NCBI RefSeq assembly: GCF_026898135.2
Contig: NZ_CP114035.2
Coordinates: 3,575,501-3,639,500, forward strand
From: Pseudomonas fortuita
GTDB lineage: Bacteria; Pseudomonadota; Gammaproteobacteria; Pseudomonadales; Pseudomonadaceae
Reading direction: 5' to 3'
DNA: 64,000 bases
In this document: piece after piece, positions 56,158-64,000 of the stretch
Layout: every line of letters begins with the position of its first letter
Numbering within the stretch: position 1 is the first letter of the stretch
Program-made: the position numbers and the translations under genes
The notes under the pieces: model-generated
Database searches by the model: none
What the model saw: the letters and a program-made list of their open reading frames with translations, nothing else
Told to the model about the DNA's origin: nothing

Positions 56158-57177
56158 TTAGCGCCCAGGCAAGGGAGAACTGAAACGCCCCTCGACCGGA
56201 TAGCTAGGGTCAGTGTAGTGCGGCGTGGAGCAATGCCCGGGCGGTACCAGGCTGTCGACGAAGCACTCGTCCTGCTCCTCGATACGCACCTGCAATGCTT
56301 CTAGGTAACCGTACCACTGCGCCTCGGTGCGAGGCCCGGCGATGACCGAGCTCACGCAGCGGTTGTTGAGGACCCAGGCCAGAGCAAAGGCAGCGCTGCT
56401 GGTGCCGCGTGAGGCGGCGTGGGCGGCGACCGATTGGGCAATGTGCAGGGATTCGCGCCGCCATTCGGTTTGGCGGATGCGCTGGTCGCCGCGCCCTGCC
56501 CGGCTGTCCGACGGTGGCGGGCCGTCTGGAGCGTACTTGCCGGTCAGAACACCTCGCGCCAGCGGGCTGTAAGGCACAACACCCAAACCGTAGTGATGGG
56601 CGGCAGGCAAATGCTCGATCTCAACGCTGCGGTTGACCAGGTTATACAGCGGCTGGCTGGCCACCGGCCGGTCCAGGCTCATATCGTCGGCCAGACGCAC
56701 CACTTCGGCAATGTACCAACTGCGGAAGTTTGACACCCCGAAATAACGTACCTTCCCCTGGCGGATCAGGTCGCCGACGGCGCGCACGCCTTCTTCCAAG
56801 GTCACACCGGGAACGGCACGGTGGAAGTAAAGGATGTCGAGGTAGTCGGTGCCGAGGCGCTTGAGGCTCGCCTCGACGACTTGGTTGATCCACTTGCGCG
56901 ACTGGCCCTGGCGGTTCGGGGCAGTATCGACGGGTGAGCCGAACTTGCTGGCCAGCACCCAGTCGTCGCGCTGGGAGGCGATGCCCCGGCCGACGATACA
57001 CTCGGCGGCACCGCCGGTGTAAACGTCGGCGGTGTCGATGAAGTTGACACCCTGGGCATGAGCGTGGGCAATGATGCGCTGGGCGGTCGGTTCGTCGGTC
57101 GCGCCGCCGAACATCATGGTACCCAGGCACAAGGGGGAGACCTTCAGGGCGCTGTGGCCCAAGTAGCGGTAGTCCAT
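56158..57177 (-). CDS. Aldo/keto reductase
   Basis: 339 residues from ATG 57177. NADPH-dependent reductase of the YajO/YdjG-like group. Catalytic set: D in FIDTADVYTGGAAE with Tyr, Lys in WVLASKFGS, His in YLDILYFHRAVP. Nucleotide-binding end: VIAGPRTEAQW. A longer frame exists upstream, but MDYRYLGHSALKVSPLCLGT is the family start. It lies behind the carboxymuconolactone-decarboxylase-like gene on the same strand (97-base gap) and may be the last gene of the catabolic cluster. Confidence 0.92.
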   Translation of the reverse strand: MDYRYLGHSALKVSPLCLGTMMFGGATDEPTAQRIIAHAHAQGVNFIDTADVYTGGAAECIVGRGIASQRDDWVLASKFGSPVDTAPNRQGQSRKWINQVVEASLKRLGTDYLDILYFHRAVPGVTLEEGVRAVGDLIRQGKVRYFGVSNFRSWYIAEVVRLADDMSLDRPVASQPLYNLVNRSVEIEHLPAAHHYGLGVVPYSPLARGVLTGKYAPDGPPPSDSRAGRGDQRIRQTEWRRESLHIAQSVAAHAASRGTSSAAFALAWVLNNRCVSSVIAGPRTEAQWYGYLEALQVRIEEQDECFVDSLVPPGHCSTPHYTDPSYPVEGRFSSPLPGR

Positions 57178-57274
57178 GAATATCACCGTGGGAAGGGTTG
57201 GAAGTGTGCCTGCAGCGGCTGAGTCACGGGGCGAACTCGCGATAGCGCTGACGCGAGAGCCCCGTGCCAGGGCA

Positions 57275-57646
57275 TCAACCCTGCTGGAATACCTCACGGG
57301 CACAGCGGAAGCTGTCCACCGCCGCCGGCACCCCTGCGTAGATCGCCGCCTGCAGGAACACCTCGCGGATTTCCTCCTTGCTCACCCCATTATTCAGCGC
57401 ACCACGAATGTGAAGCTTAAGCTCATGAGGCCGGTTAAGCGCAGTCATGAAGGCCAGGTTGAGCAGGCTACGGGTGCGCCGGTCCAGGCCCGGTCGGTTC
57501 CATACATCGCCCCAGCAGTATTGCGACACCAGTTCCTGCATCGGCATGCCGAACTCATCAGCGTTGGCCAGGGCGGCGTCCACGTAGGCGTCGCCTAACA
57601 CTTCACGACGGGTCTGCAGCCCGCGTTCAAACAATTCCTGATTCAT
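57275..57646 (-). CDS. Carboxymuconolactone decarboxylase-like protein (PcaC type)
   Basis: 123 residues from ATG 57646, with GGAG upstream. It follows the gamma-carboxymuconolactone decarboxylase pattern: QELFERGLQTRREVLGDAYV, PGLDRRTRSLLNLAFMTALN, and HIRGALNNGVSKEEIREVFL. No CxxC motif, in contrast to the AhpD-like protein at 3094. Complete protocatechuate genes are absent here, so it probably acts on another lactone or acid in the cluster. Confidence 0.85.
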   Translation of the reverse strand: MNQELFERGLQTRREVLGDAYVDAALANADEFGMPMQELVSQYCWGDVWNRPGLDRRTRSLLNLAFMTALNRPHELKLHIRGALNNGVSKEEIREVFLQAAIYAGVPAAVDSFRCAREVFQQG

Positions 57647-57707
57647 GCAAGGTTCTCCGTTTCGATACTGGATAAGCGCCGGGGCGCCAGCCGCCCCGGC
57701 GTGACTG

Positions 57708-58721
57708 TCACTTGGCCGCGGCGATCCACTGATCGAACTGCGCCTGGTTGGCGCCGATCCACTGGTCGGCAAGCTTGCGGATCATTTCCGGCGAGCCGCC
57801 CTCCTTGCCGATCGCTGCCTCCCACTGCGACCACACGGCGGTGGGGAAATGCACCTGCTGCATCAGTTGCCGGATCGCCGGGTTATCGGCGAGGAACTGC
57901 TTGTTCGCCACCGTGTGGTAGTTCCACGACCCCATGGCCATACGGCACGGGTTGGCATCGCCGGCGCAGCCCTCGACGTCCTTGACCAGCGCCGAGCCGT
58001 CGTTGGGAATGTCCGGCGGCAGCGCGTCCTTGGGCGTAGGCAGCCACAGCACGTCGCTACCTGGGACCAGCGCATTGGTCACCCACGACGGGCTCCAGGC
58101 GTAGAAGAACACTGGTTTGCCGCCCTTGACCTTGGTCACCACGTCGGCCATCAGCGCCTCGTACTTGCCACGCACCTGGCGCACCGTGCCGGTCAGCTCG
58201 AAAGCCTTCATCTGGTAGTCGATCACCTTGCCACAGCTCCACGCCGGGTCGCAGCTGGTCAGCTCGGCCTTGCCACTGGAGCCGAACAACGCGGCGACCT
58301 TTGGATCTTTCAACTGTTCCAGGGTGGTGATGTTGTTGGCCAGTGCGGTCTTCTTGTCGATCAAGTAGCCGTTGATGCCACCGCCAATGATCATCCCCTC
58401 TCCCACCAGTTCGGCGTCCTTTGCCACGGCGCGAAAACCTGGTTCGCGCTGCGGCAGGGTGATATCGGTGCCGATGTCCATGTCACGTTGGGCTACGGCG
58501 GGAAAGAACAGGGTGTTGTCCAGGGTGACCAGCTTGACCTTGTATCCCAGCGCCTTGAAGGCGTCGGAGACGATCTGCGCCACCACATAGTTACCGCCCA
58601 AGCTGCTGTCCTGGGCATAGCGGATGGTCCGGCCATCGCCAGGCAACCCCTCGGCTCGGGCGGTGCCCGTCAGGGCCAATAGTACGGCGGCACAGGCGAG
58701 CGTCTTGTGAAACATGTTCAT
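57708..58721 (-). CDS. Glycine betaine/proline-type ABC substrate-binding protein (ProX/OpuAC)
   Basis: 337 residues with a Sec signal peptide (TLACAAVLLALTGTARA). The OpuAC domain is seen in RTIRYAQDSSLGGNYVVAQI, AFKALGYKVKLVTLDNTLFF, and FFYAWSPSWV. Four Trp residues (WSPSW, W in AWSCG, SWNYH) could build the aromatic cage used for quaternary ammonium ligands. It follows the permease gene on the same strand with a 75-base gap. The ligand may be glycine betaine, but the flanking catabolic genes argue for a less common betaine used as food. Confidence 0.88.
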   Translation of the reverse strand: MNMFHKTLACAAVLLALTGTARAEGLPGDGRTIRYAQDSSLGGNYVVAQIVSDAFKALGYKVKLVTLDNTLFFPAVAQRDMDIGTDITLPQREPGFRAVAKDAELVGEGMIIGGGINGYLIDKKTALANNITTLEQLKDPKVAALFGSSGKAELTSCDPAWSCGKVIDYQMKAFELTGTVRQVRGKYEALMADVVTKVKGGKPVFFYAWSPSWVTNALVPGSDVLWLPTPKDALPPDIPNDGSALVKDVEGCAGDANPCRMAMGSWNYHTVANKQFLADNPAIRQLMQQVHFPTAVWSQWEAAIGKEGGSPEMIRKLADQWIGANQAQFDQWIAAAK

Positions 58722-58796
58722 CGTTGTCTACCTTCTTTTTATGCTCGTTATCGGGTTGTGACACACACGCAAACGCATCAAGCAAGGTGCTGCGGC

Positions 58797-59711
58797 TCAG
58801 CGCCCCTGGGACAGCAGGCGCTCTCCGCGCAGGCAGCGGCGGAGCACGCTTTTAAAGGTCAGGGCCTTGCCTGACCGGGGCGCGCCCAGTGCCTGGGAGA
58901 ACCGGTCAAGCATGATCGCCAGCAGCACAATGGCGATGCCGCCGACCGCCGCGCCACCGACGTCGAGTCGGCCGATGCCCTGCAGCACCACCAGGCCCAA
59001 GCCCTCGGCGCCGATCATCGAGATCACCACCGACATCACCATCGCGGTCAGCACCGTCTGGTTCAGGCCGCCGAGGATGGTCGGCATCGCCAGCGGGAGT
59101 TGCACCTCCCACAACAGCTGCCACTTGTTGGCACCGAACGCCTGGCCGGCCTCGACGATCTCGCTGTCGACCATGCAGATGCCCAACTGGGTGAAGCGGA
59201 TCAATGGCGGCATCGCCGCGGTGGCCACCGCTACTTCACCGGGAACATTGCCGACACCGAACAGCATCACCACCGGTACCAGGTACACGAAGGTCGGCGT
59301 GGTCTGCATCACGTCCAGTACTGGACGCACCACCATCCATGCCCCAGGGCTGCGTGCGCACCAGATGCCGATAGGGATACCAATTACCGCGCAGAACACG
59401 ATGGCGGTGGTGATCAGCGACAGTGTGGTCATCGCCTCCGACCACACCCCAAGCACCGCGATGGTCACGTAAGCGGCAACGCTAAAGAGCGCCACGCGAA
59501 GGTTGGCCAGGCGCCAGAACAGCACGAAGGTCAACAGCACCATCACCGGGAACGGCATGGCATGGAAGGCGCCGTCGACGAAGTTGAGCAACTGCTCGAT
59601 TGGCCACTTCAGGCTGGAGAACAGCGGACGGAAGTTCTCCGCCAGCCACTGCACACCGTTTTGTATCCAGTCGGCGATGGGGAACACCGCCAGGTCGTTG
59701 GCTTCAAGCAT
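58797..59711 (-). CDS. Betaine-type ABC transporter permease (ProW)
   Basis: 304 residues from ATG 59711. Several membrane helices and the permease EAA loop (EVQLPLAMPTILGGLNQTVL). Also MQTTPTFVYLVPVVMLFGVG and MIGAEGLGLVVLQGIGRLDV, typical of ProW/OpuAB. The start overlaps the end of the ATPase gene by eight bases. Confidence 0.92.
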   Translation of the reverse strand: MLEANDLAVFPIADWIQNGVQWLAENFRPLFSSLKWPIEQLLNFVDGAFHAMPFPVMVLLTFVLFWRLANLRVALFSVAAYVTIAVLGVWSEAMTTLSLITTAIVFCAVIGIPIGIWCARSPGAWMVVRPVLDVMQTTPTFVYLVPVVMLFGVGNVPGEVAVATAAMPPLIRFTQLGICMVDSEIVEAGQAFGANKWQLLWEVQLPLAMPTILGGLNQTVLTAMVMSVVISMIGAEGLGLVVLQGIGRLDVGGAAVGGIAIVLLAIMLDRFSQALGAPRSGKALTFKSVLRRCLRGERLLSQGR

Positions 59712-60882
59712 GTCGCACCTCCACGCCCTGTGCGGCGCCAATACGGGCGAGAATATGCCCCGCATCCAGGAACCCGAGCAGTCGCCCGGACTCGTCCGTG
59801 ACTCCCACTGGTTGGCCACCAATGCACTGCGGTGCGACGTCCACCAGCCGTGCCGTGCTCGGCACGCAAGTGAAGCCTGCAGCCGGCTGCGGCGCCTGCT
59901 GGCCGCTGCGGGCTAGGGCAACCTGCTGCTGGCTGAGGATGCCCAGTAGCCGCTGCTCGCCATCGACCAGGAACCCCGGTCCCTGGCTGTTGGCACCCAG
60001 CAAGGTGCGGCCTTCGCCACGCCACACCGGCGTAAGCACGGTCATCACGGAAGCGGCGTCGAACACCCGGGCGCGGTCGACCTCGCGGGTGAAGCCGGCC
60101 ACGTACTCGCTGCCCGGTTCCATGACAATTGACTGCGGCGTGCCCTCGCGGACCACCCGGCCTTCGGACATGATGGCAATGCGTGAGCCGAGCTTGAGCG
60201 CTTCCTGGAAGTCGTGGGTGATGAACAGGATGGTCTTGTTCAGGGTGCGTTGCAGGCGCAGCAGTTCATCCTGCATCTCGGTGCGGATCAATGGATCGAG
60301 GGCGCTGAACGCCTCATCCATGATCAGCACGTCGGCGTCGGTGGCCAGTGCCCGGGCCAGGCCAACACGTTGACGCATGCCGCCGCTGAGCTCATGGGGC
60401 ATGTGGTAGGCCCACTTGCTCAAGCCCACCACCGCCAACACTTCCTCGGCTCGGGCGCGGCGCTGGGCCGGCGCGGTGCCGCGCATCTTCAGACCGAACT
60501 CGACGTTCTCGATCACCCGCCGGTTGGGCAGCAGGCCGAAGTGCTGGAACACCATGGAGATCCGGGAGCGGCGCACCTCGCGCAGGCCCGCTTCGTCCAG
60601 CGCGCAGAGGTCCTCGCCGTCAAGCAGGATGCGTCCGGCGCTGGGCTCGTTGAGGCGATTGATGCAGCGCGCCAGAGTAGATTTGCCCGAGCCGGACAGG
60701 CCCATGATCATGTAGATCGAGCCGGACGGGATGCGCAGCGACACGTCGTCCACGCCCACCACCTGGCTCAGGGTGTCCAGCACCTCGGCGCGACCCTTGC
60801 CTTCGCGCAGCATCGCTAGCGCTGGGCCGGGTTTGTCGCTGAACACCTTGTAGAGATTCTCAATGACCAGTCGGTCAGTCAT
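59704..60882 (-). CDS. Betaine-type ABC transporter ATP-binding protein with CBS region (ProV)
   Basis: 392 residues. Walker A GLSGSGKST, signature LSGGMRQRVGLARALA, Walker B VLIMDEAFSALDPLIR, HDFQEALKLGSRIAIM. The C-terminal 120 residues form a CBS-like pair (VFDAASVMTVLTPV, GVTDESGRLLGFLDAGHIL) that in OpuA senses ionic strength. The first 40 residues (LVIENLYKVFSDKP, AMLREGKGRAEVLD) are the ProV-type insertion. First gene of the ProVWX-type unit. Confidence 0.94.
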   Translation of the reverse strand: MTDRLVIENLYKVFSDKPGPALAMLREGKGRAEVLDTLSQVVGVDDVSLRIPSGSIYMIMGLSGSGKSTLARCINRLNEPSAGRILLDGEDLCALDEAGLREVRRSRISMVFQHFGLLPNRRVIENVEFGLKMRGTAPAQRRARAEEVLAVVGLSKWAYHMPHELSGGMRQRVGLARALATDADVLIMDEAFSALDPLIRTEMQDELLRLQRTLNKTILFITHDFQEALKLGSRIAIMSEGRVVREGTPQSIVMEPGSEYVAGFTREVDRARVFDAASVMTVLTPVWRGEGRTLLGANSQGPGFLVDGEQRLLGILSQQQVALARSGQQAPQPAAGFTCVPSTARLVDVAPQCIGGQPVGVTDESGRLLGFLDAGHILARIGAAQGVEVRHA

Positions 60883-61115
60883 GGCTGCGACTCCTCGTGC
60901 AAGTTCGGATGGCCCGCGAACTGAGTTCGCGGGGACACGGCAGTCGATGAAGGCCCGGCCTCACGCAAGGCGGCCAGGTGGAGGGATATCGAACCGCTTT
61001 TTATTCGGGGGATGCGTTTTTCGATGTTCATTGCCAGCACTCTCGTAGCAAACAGAATCTCACTGACCGGACCGACACCCCCCGCCGCAGCGAGTTTGGT
61101 GGCGTGTCCGTCCAC

Positions 61116-61943
61116 TCACTGATCGTCCATGAAGAACTCATGCAATAGGCCGGCGACCTGCTGCGGTGCCTCGATCAGGATCGAGTGGCGCAACCCCGGC
61201 AGGATTTCAAGCCTGGAGCCTGGGATGCATTCGTGCATGAAAGTCGCCATGCGCGGGTTAGAGCCCTGGTCCTGCTCGCCGGTGGCGATCAGGGTAGGTA
61301 CCTGGATTTGGTCGATGAAACCGCCATAGTCGGTCTCAGCCAGCACCCGGTACGCTGCCGCATAGCACTGAGGGTCGTTCTCGGCGTCACGCTGGCGCAG
61401 GCAGGCGATTAGTTCCGGATTGCGCGCCTGGAAGTCCTCCGACAGCCAGCGAGACAGCGAGGCATCATGGTGCGAGCCGCGTTCGCCCTCCTGCAACGCC
61501 GCCAGACGCTCCAGTACCCGCGTGCGTTCCTCGCGGGTGCGCCCAGAGACCGTGGCCAGCAGCGCCAGGCGCCGCAGCCGGTGCGGGTGCTGTAAGGCCA
61601 GGCGCTGGGCAATCAGGCCGCCCAGGGAGAAACCGGCCAGGTCGAAGGTGTCGAAGCCCACGTGAGCGGCCAACGCCAAGGTGTCGCCGACGAAGTCGTC
61701 GATCTCGTAGCGGCCGTACACCCGCGAGGAACGCCCGTGGCCGCGCAGGTCGAAGGTGAGGATGCGAAAGTCCTCGACCAGGTGGCTGGCAACCGCGTCC
61801 CAGGCTTCCAGGTATGAGCCCACACCGTGGATGCATACCAGCGGGCGCGGGCCGCGCCCCTGCAGGCGGTAGTTCAGTTCGATGCCGCCGGTGGCCAGGG
61901 TGCCCTGGATCATGCCCGATGGGTCGGAGGTTTGCGTCAGCAT
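61116..61943 (-). CDS. Alpha/beta hydrolase, PcaD-like
   Basis: 275 residues. Alpha/beta hydrolase fold with oxyanion HGVGS, nucleophile S106 in LAGFSLGGL, acid in IATGEQDQGS, and His in LPGLRHSIL. Overall layout is that of 3-oxoadipate enol-lactonase and related hydrolases. It lies 18 bases after the luciferase-like gene on the same strand. A monooxygenase followed by a hydrolase and aldehyde dehydrogenase suggests ester or lactone formation, opening, and oxidation. Confidence 0.88.
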   Translation of the reverse strand: MLTQTSDPSGMIQGTLATGGIELNYRLQGRGPRPLVCIHGVGSYLEAWDAVASHLVEDFRILTFDLRGHGRSSRVYGRYEIDDFVGDTLALAAHVGFDTFDLAGFSLGGLIAQRLALQHPHRLRRLALLATVSGRTREERTRVLERLAALQEGERGSHHDASLSRWLSEDFQARNPELIACLRQRDAENDPQCYAAAYRVLAETDYGGFIDQIQVPTLIATGEQDQGSNPRMATFMHECIPGSRLEILPGLRHSILIEAPQQVAGLLHEFFMDDQ

Positions 61944-61961
61944 ATGCGCTCCCTGTCCGTC

Positions 61962-63026
61962 TCAATCGGCCTGACGCGCGGCGGCGCGACGGGCGAAATG
62001 CGGCATGACTTCGTCGATGAACAGGCGCAGCGTCTTCTCCTGCAACTCGAACGGGAGGTTGAAGGCCAACCCCAGGCAGAACTGGTCGACCCCTTGCGCC
62101 TCGTACAATTCCAGCTTGCGGATGATCTCGTCAGGGGTACCGAACATCAGGTTCTCACGGATCGCCTCGGGGTTGTAGCTATCGCGGTTGGCCACCAGTT
62201 CATAGGGTACCGCCTCGGGGAAGCCGTTGTTCACGGTGCCGATGTTCTGCATCAGGTTCTCGAAGGCGCGCCCGTAGTCGATGCTGTGGCGCACGGCCAC
62301 TTCCCAGTCCTGCTCACGGTCGTAGACACAGGTGCGGCGCTGCATCATGAAGCGCGGGCGCGGTACCTCGGGATGGTCGGCCACCGCCTTGCGGAACTTC
62401 TCACCCAGTACGACGACTTCGCTGGCCGGTGCTGACAACGGCGTGGAGAGGATGTTGGCGCCGACACTGACGGCCCAGTCAAAGCTTGCCGGATCACGTG
62501 TGGCTACCCAGATTGGCGGGTGTGGCTGCTGCAGCGGCTTGGGTACCGAGGTCGCGACCGGGAACTTCCAGTAATGGCCGTCGTGGGCATAATCTCCCTG
62601 CCAGAGCTTTTTCACTGCCGGCAACAACTCTTTCATGTAGGCCACCCCTTCTTGCTGCGGGATGCCGCCGGCCATGCGGTCGAACTCGTATTGGTAGGCA
62701 CCGCGGGCGATGCCGAACTCCAGGCGCCCACCTGTCAGGTGGTCACACAAGGCGGACTCACCCGCCAGGCGTATCGGCGACCAGTACGGCGCCACCAGCG
62801 TCGAGGTGCCGAGACGAATGTTCTGCGTGTGCTGGGCCAGCCAGGTCAGCGTAATGAATGGGTTGGGCGAGATCGTGCACTCGAGCGTATGGTGCTCGGC
62901 GGTCCACAGGGTCTCGAAGCCACCCTCATCGGCCATGCGCACCAGCTTGAGGAAGTTGTGGATCTTGTCGCTCATCCGCTCCTCGGGGTTGAAGCGCTCC
63001 ATGCTCAGGGAAACTGCGAATTTCAT
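61962..63026 (-). CDS. Luciferase-like flavin-dependent monooxygenase (LLM class)
   Basis: 354 residues from ATG 63026. TIM-barrel flavin monooxygenase: MKFAVSLSMERF, ADEGGFETLWTAEHHTLE, TQNIRLGTSTLVAPYWSP, GGRLEFGIARGAYQYEF, PPIWVATRDPASFDWAV. Such enzymes use FMNH2 from a separate reductase, which is not seen nearby. It may cleave a C-N or C-S bond or insert oxygen in the compound brought in by the ProVWX-type transporter. The gene lies between the aldehyde dehydrogenase and the hydrolase. Confidence 0.9.
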   Translation of the reverse strand: MKFAVSLSMERFNPEERMSDKIHNFLKLVRMADEGGFETLWTAEHHTLECTISPNPFITLTWLAQHTQNIRLGTSTLVAPYWSPIRLAGESALCDHLTGGRLEFGIARGAYQYEFDRMAGGIPQQEGVAYMKELLPAVKKLWQGDYAHDGHYWKFPVATSVPKPLQQPHPPIWVATRDPASFDWAVSVGANILSTPLSAPASEVVVLGEKFRKAVADHPEVPRPRFMMQRRTCVYDREQDWEVAVRHSIDYGRAFENLMQNIGTVNNGFPEAVPYELVANRDSYNPEAIRENLMFGTPDEIIRKLELYEAQGVDQFCLGLAFNLPFELQEKTLRLFIDEVMPHFARRAAARQAD

Positions 63027-63065
63027 TGTTGTTGTCTCCAGTCGTGTGGGGTTGGGCAAGCGCAA

Positions 63066-64000
63066 TCAGCGCAGGCGGATGACGAATGGGTCTTGCAAGG
63101 TCTCGGAATAGTCCACCAGCACGTTCTTCAGGCGCGAGAACTCACGCATCACCTCGAAACCGCCGCGAATGCCATAGCCGCTGTTTTTCATGCCGCCGTT
63201 CGACGACATATAGGCCGTCGAGCGATAGGTGTTGATCCAGACCGTGCCGGCGTCGACGTCACGGGCAAAGCGCATGGCGCGGCTAATGTCTCGGGTCCAA
63301 ACACCGGCGGCAAGGCCGTACTCGGTGTCGTTGGCCAGTTCGATCAGTTGCGCCTCGGTATCGAAGGGCACGACCCCGACCACCGGGCCGAAGATTTCAT
63401 CGCGCATGAAGCGCATGTCGTTGCGCGCATCGACGATGACCGTCGGTTCGAAGTACCAGCCACCGTCTCGCACCGCTTCAGCCGCGCGCCGACCGCCCAC
63501 GGCGACCCGGGCCCCTTCTCGGATCGCTGAATCGACGTAGTGCTCGACTTTCTCCAACTGCGCGGCCAGCGCCAGCGGGCCGATATCGGTGTCTTCCATG
63601 GTCGGGTGGCCGACCTTGATCCGCCGTGCGCGCTCGACCAGCGCATCGACGAACGCGGGATAGATCGAGGACTCGACAAAGCAGCGCGAGCCAGCGACGC
63701 AGGTCTGCCCGGCGGCGGCGAACACACCGGCGACCACGCCGTTGACCGCATATTCGATGTTGGCGTCGGCGAACACCACATGGGGTGATTTACCGCCCAG
63801 TTCCATCTGGCACGACACCAGGTTCTGCGCCGCATTGGCGGCGATTTTGCGGCCAGTGGCAGTGCTGCCGGTAAACACCAATTTGGCAACGCCGGGGTGG
63901 CGACTGAGCGCCTCGCCGGTCGTCGGGCCGTCGCCCGTCACCACGTTGATCACTCCCGGCGGAATACCGGCCTGGATCGCCAGTTCGGCCAACGCCAAGG
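63066..64000 (-). CDS. NAD(P)-dependent aldehyde dehydrogenase (partial)
   Basis: The frame is open to base 64000, so only the last 310 or so residues are seen; the N-terminus lies beyond the window. Motifs: GVINVVTGDGPTTGEALSRH, VFTGSTATGRKIAANAA, general base Glu in CQMELGGKSP, catalytic Cys in AAGQTCVAGSR, EIFGPVVGVVPFDTE. Similar to betaine-aldehyde and related dehydrogenases. It precedes the luciferase-like gene by 39 bases and would oxidise an aldehyde released by it. Confidence 0.95.
   Translation of the reverse strand, partial: LALAELAIQAGIPPGVINVVTGDGPTTGEALSRHPGVAKLVFTGSTATGRKIAANAAQNLVSCQMELGGKSPHVVFADANIEYAVNGVVAGVFAAAGQTCVAGSRCFVESSIYPAFVDALVERARRIKVGHPTMEDTDIGPLALAAQLEKVEHYVDSAIREGARVAVGGRRAAEAVRDGGWYFEPTVIVDARNDMRFMRDEIFGPVVGVVPFDTEAQLIELANDTEYGLAAGVWTRDISRAMRFARDVDAGTVWINTYRSTAYMSSNGGMKNSGYGIRGGFEVMREFSRLKNVLVDYSETLQDPFVIRLR

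Overview
The window looks like a chromosome segment of a Pseudomonas, probably the P. putida group. Grounds are the GC-rich codon use of the metabolic genes, an MvaT-family silencer, gcl-hyi-glxR-ttuD-pyk and glc gene sets of Pseudomonas type, and a REP-like repeat. No rRNA, tRNA or CRISPR array was seen. All calls were made by reading the sequence; no database search was run.

Layout. (1) 1-4668: a minus-strand operon (AhpD-like protein, acyl-CoA-dehydrogenase-family flavoenzyme, ABC ATPase, Tat-exported substrate-binding protein cut by the window edge) with a divergent AraC regulator. (2) 5319-8180: an AT-rich 953-residue probable toxin whose C-terminal Cys/His pattern recalls CNF-type deamidases, then an Rrf2 regulator. 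(3) 9478-19095: seven genes that all encode exported proteins: a lipoprotein, a GH75-like and a GH18-like glycosidase, a Tat-exported NlpC/CHAP-like cysteine peptidase overlapping a trypsin-like protease, and a Tat-exported lysozyme followed at once by a TPR-CHAT (caspase-like) protease. This is the best candidate for an undescribed system: an envelope-located pairing of proteases with wall hydrolases. (4) 19100-27310: accessory patchwork with an adh fragment joined to an IS66 fragment, a DUF2384-like protein, an XRE regulator between inverted repeats, a sirtuin, an intact IS5-family (IS427-like) element, an MvaT paralogue, and two broken defence modules: a multiubiquitin/ThiF conjugation remnant and a JetD-like TOPRIM protein joined to it.

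(5) 27308-33866: a signalling operon read leftwards (PAS histidine kinase, FixJ-type regulator, stand-alone receiver, chemoreceptor, GGDEF-EAL protein) with a divergent bicupin gene. (6) 35317-54571: a consolidated glycolate/glyoxylate locus. GlcA imports glycolate; GlcDEF oxidises it to glyoxylate. Glyoxylate then either condenses with acetyl-CoA (GlcB) to malate, which malic enzyme can turn into pyruvate, or goes through Gcl, Hyi, GlxR, the TtuD protein and pyruvate kinase to pyruvate. GlcC has two operator-like palindromes before glcD, and a LysR-type promoter region before gcl is duplicated before glcG, suggesting one regulator ties both branches together. lrgAB-type genes follow.

(7) 56158-64000: a minus-strand catabolic cluster with a ProVWX-type betaine importer, luciferase-like monooxygenase, alpha/beta hydrolase, aldehyde dehydrogenase (cut by the window end), carboxymuconolactone-decarboxylase-like protein and aldo/keto reductase; its substrate is unknown, perhaps a quaternary ammonium compound.
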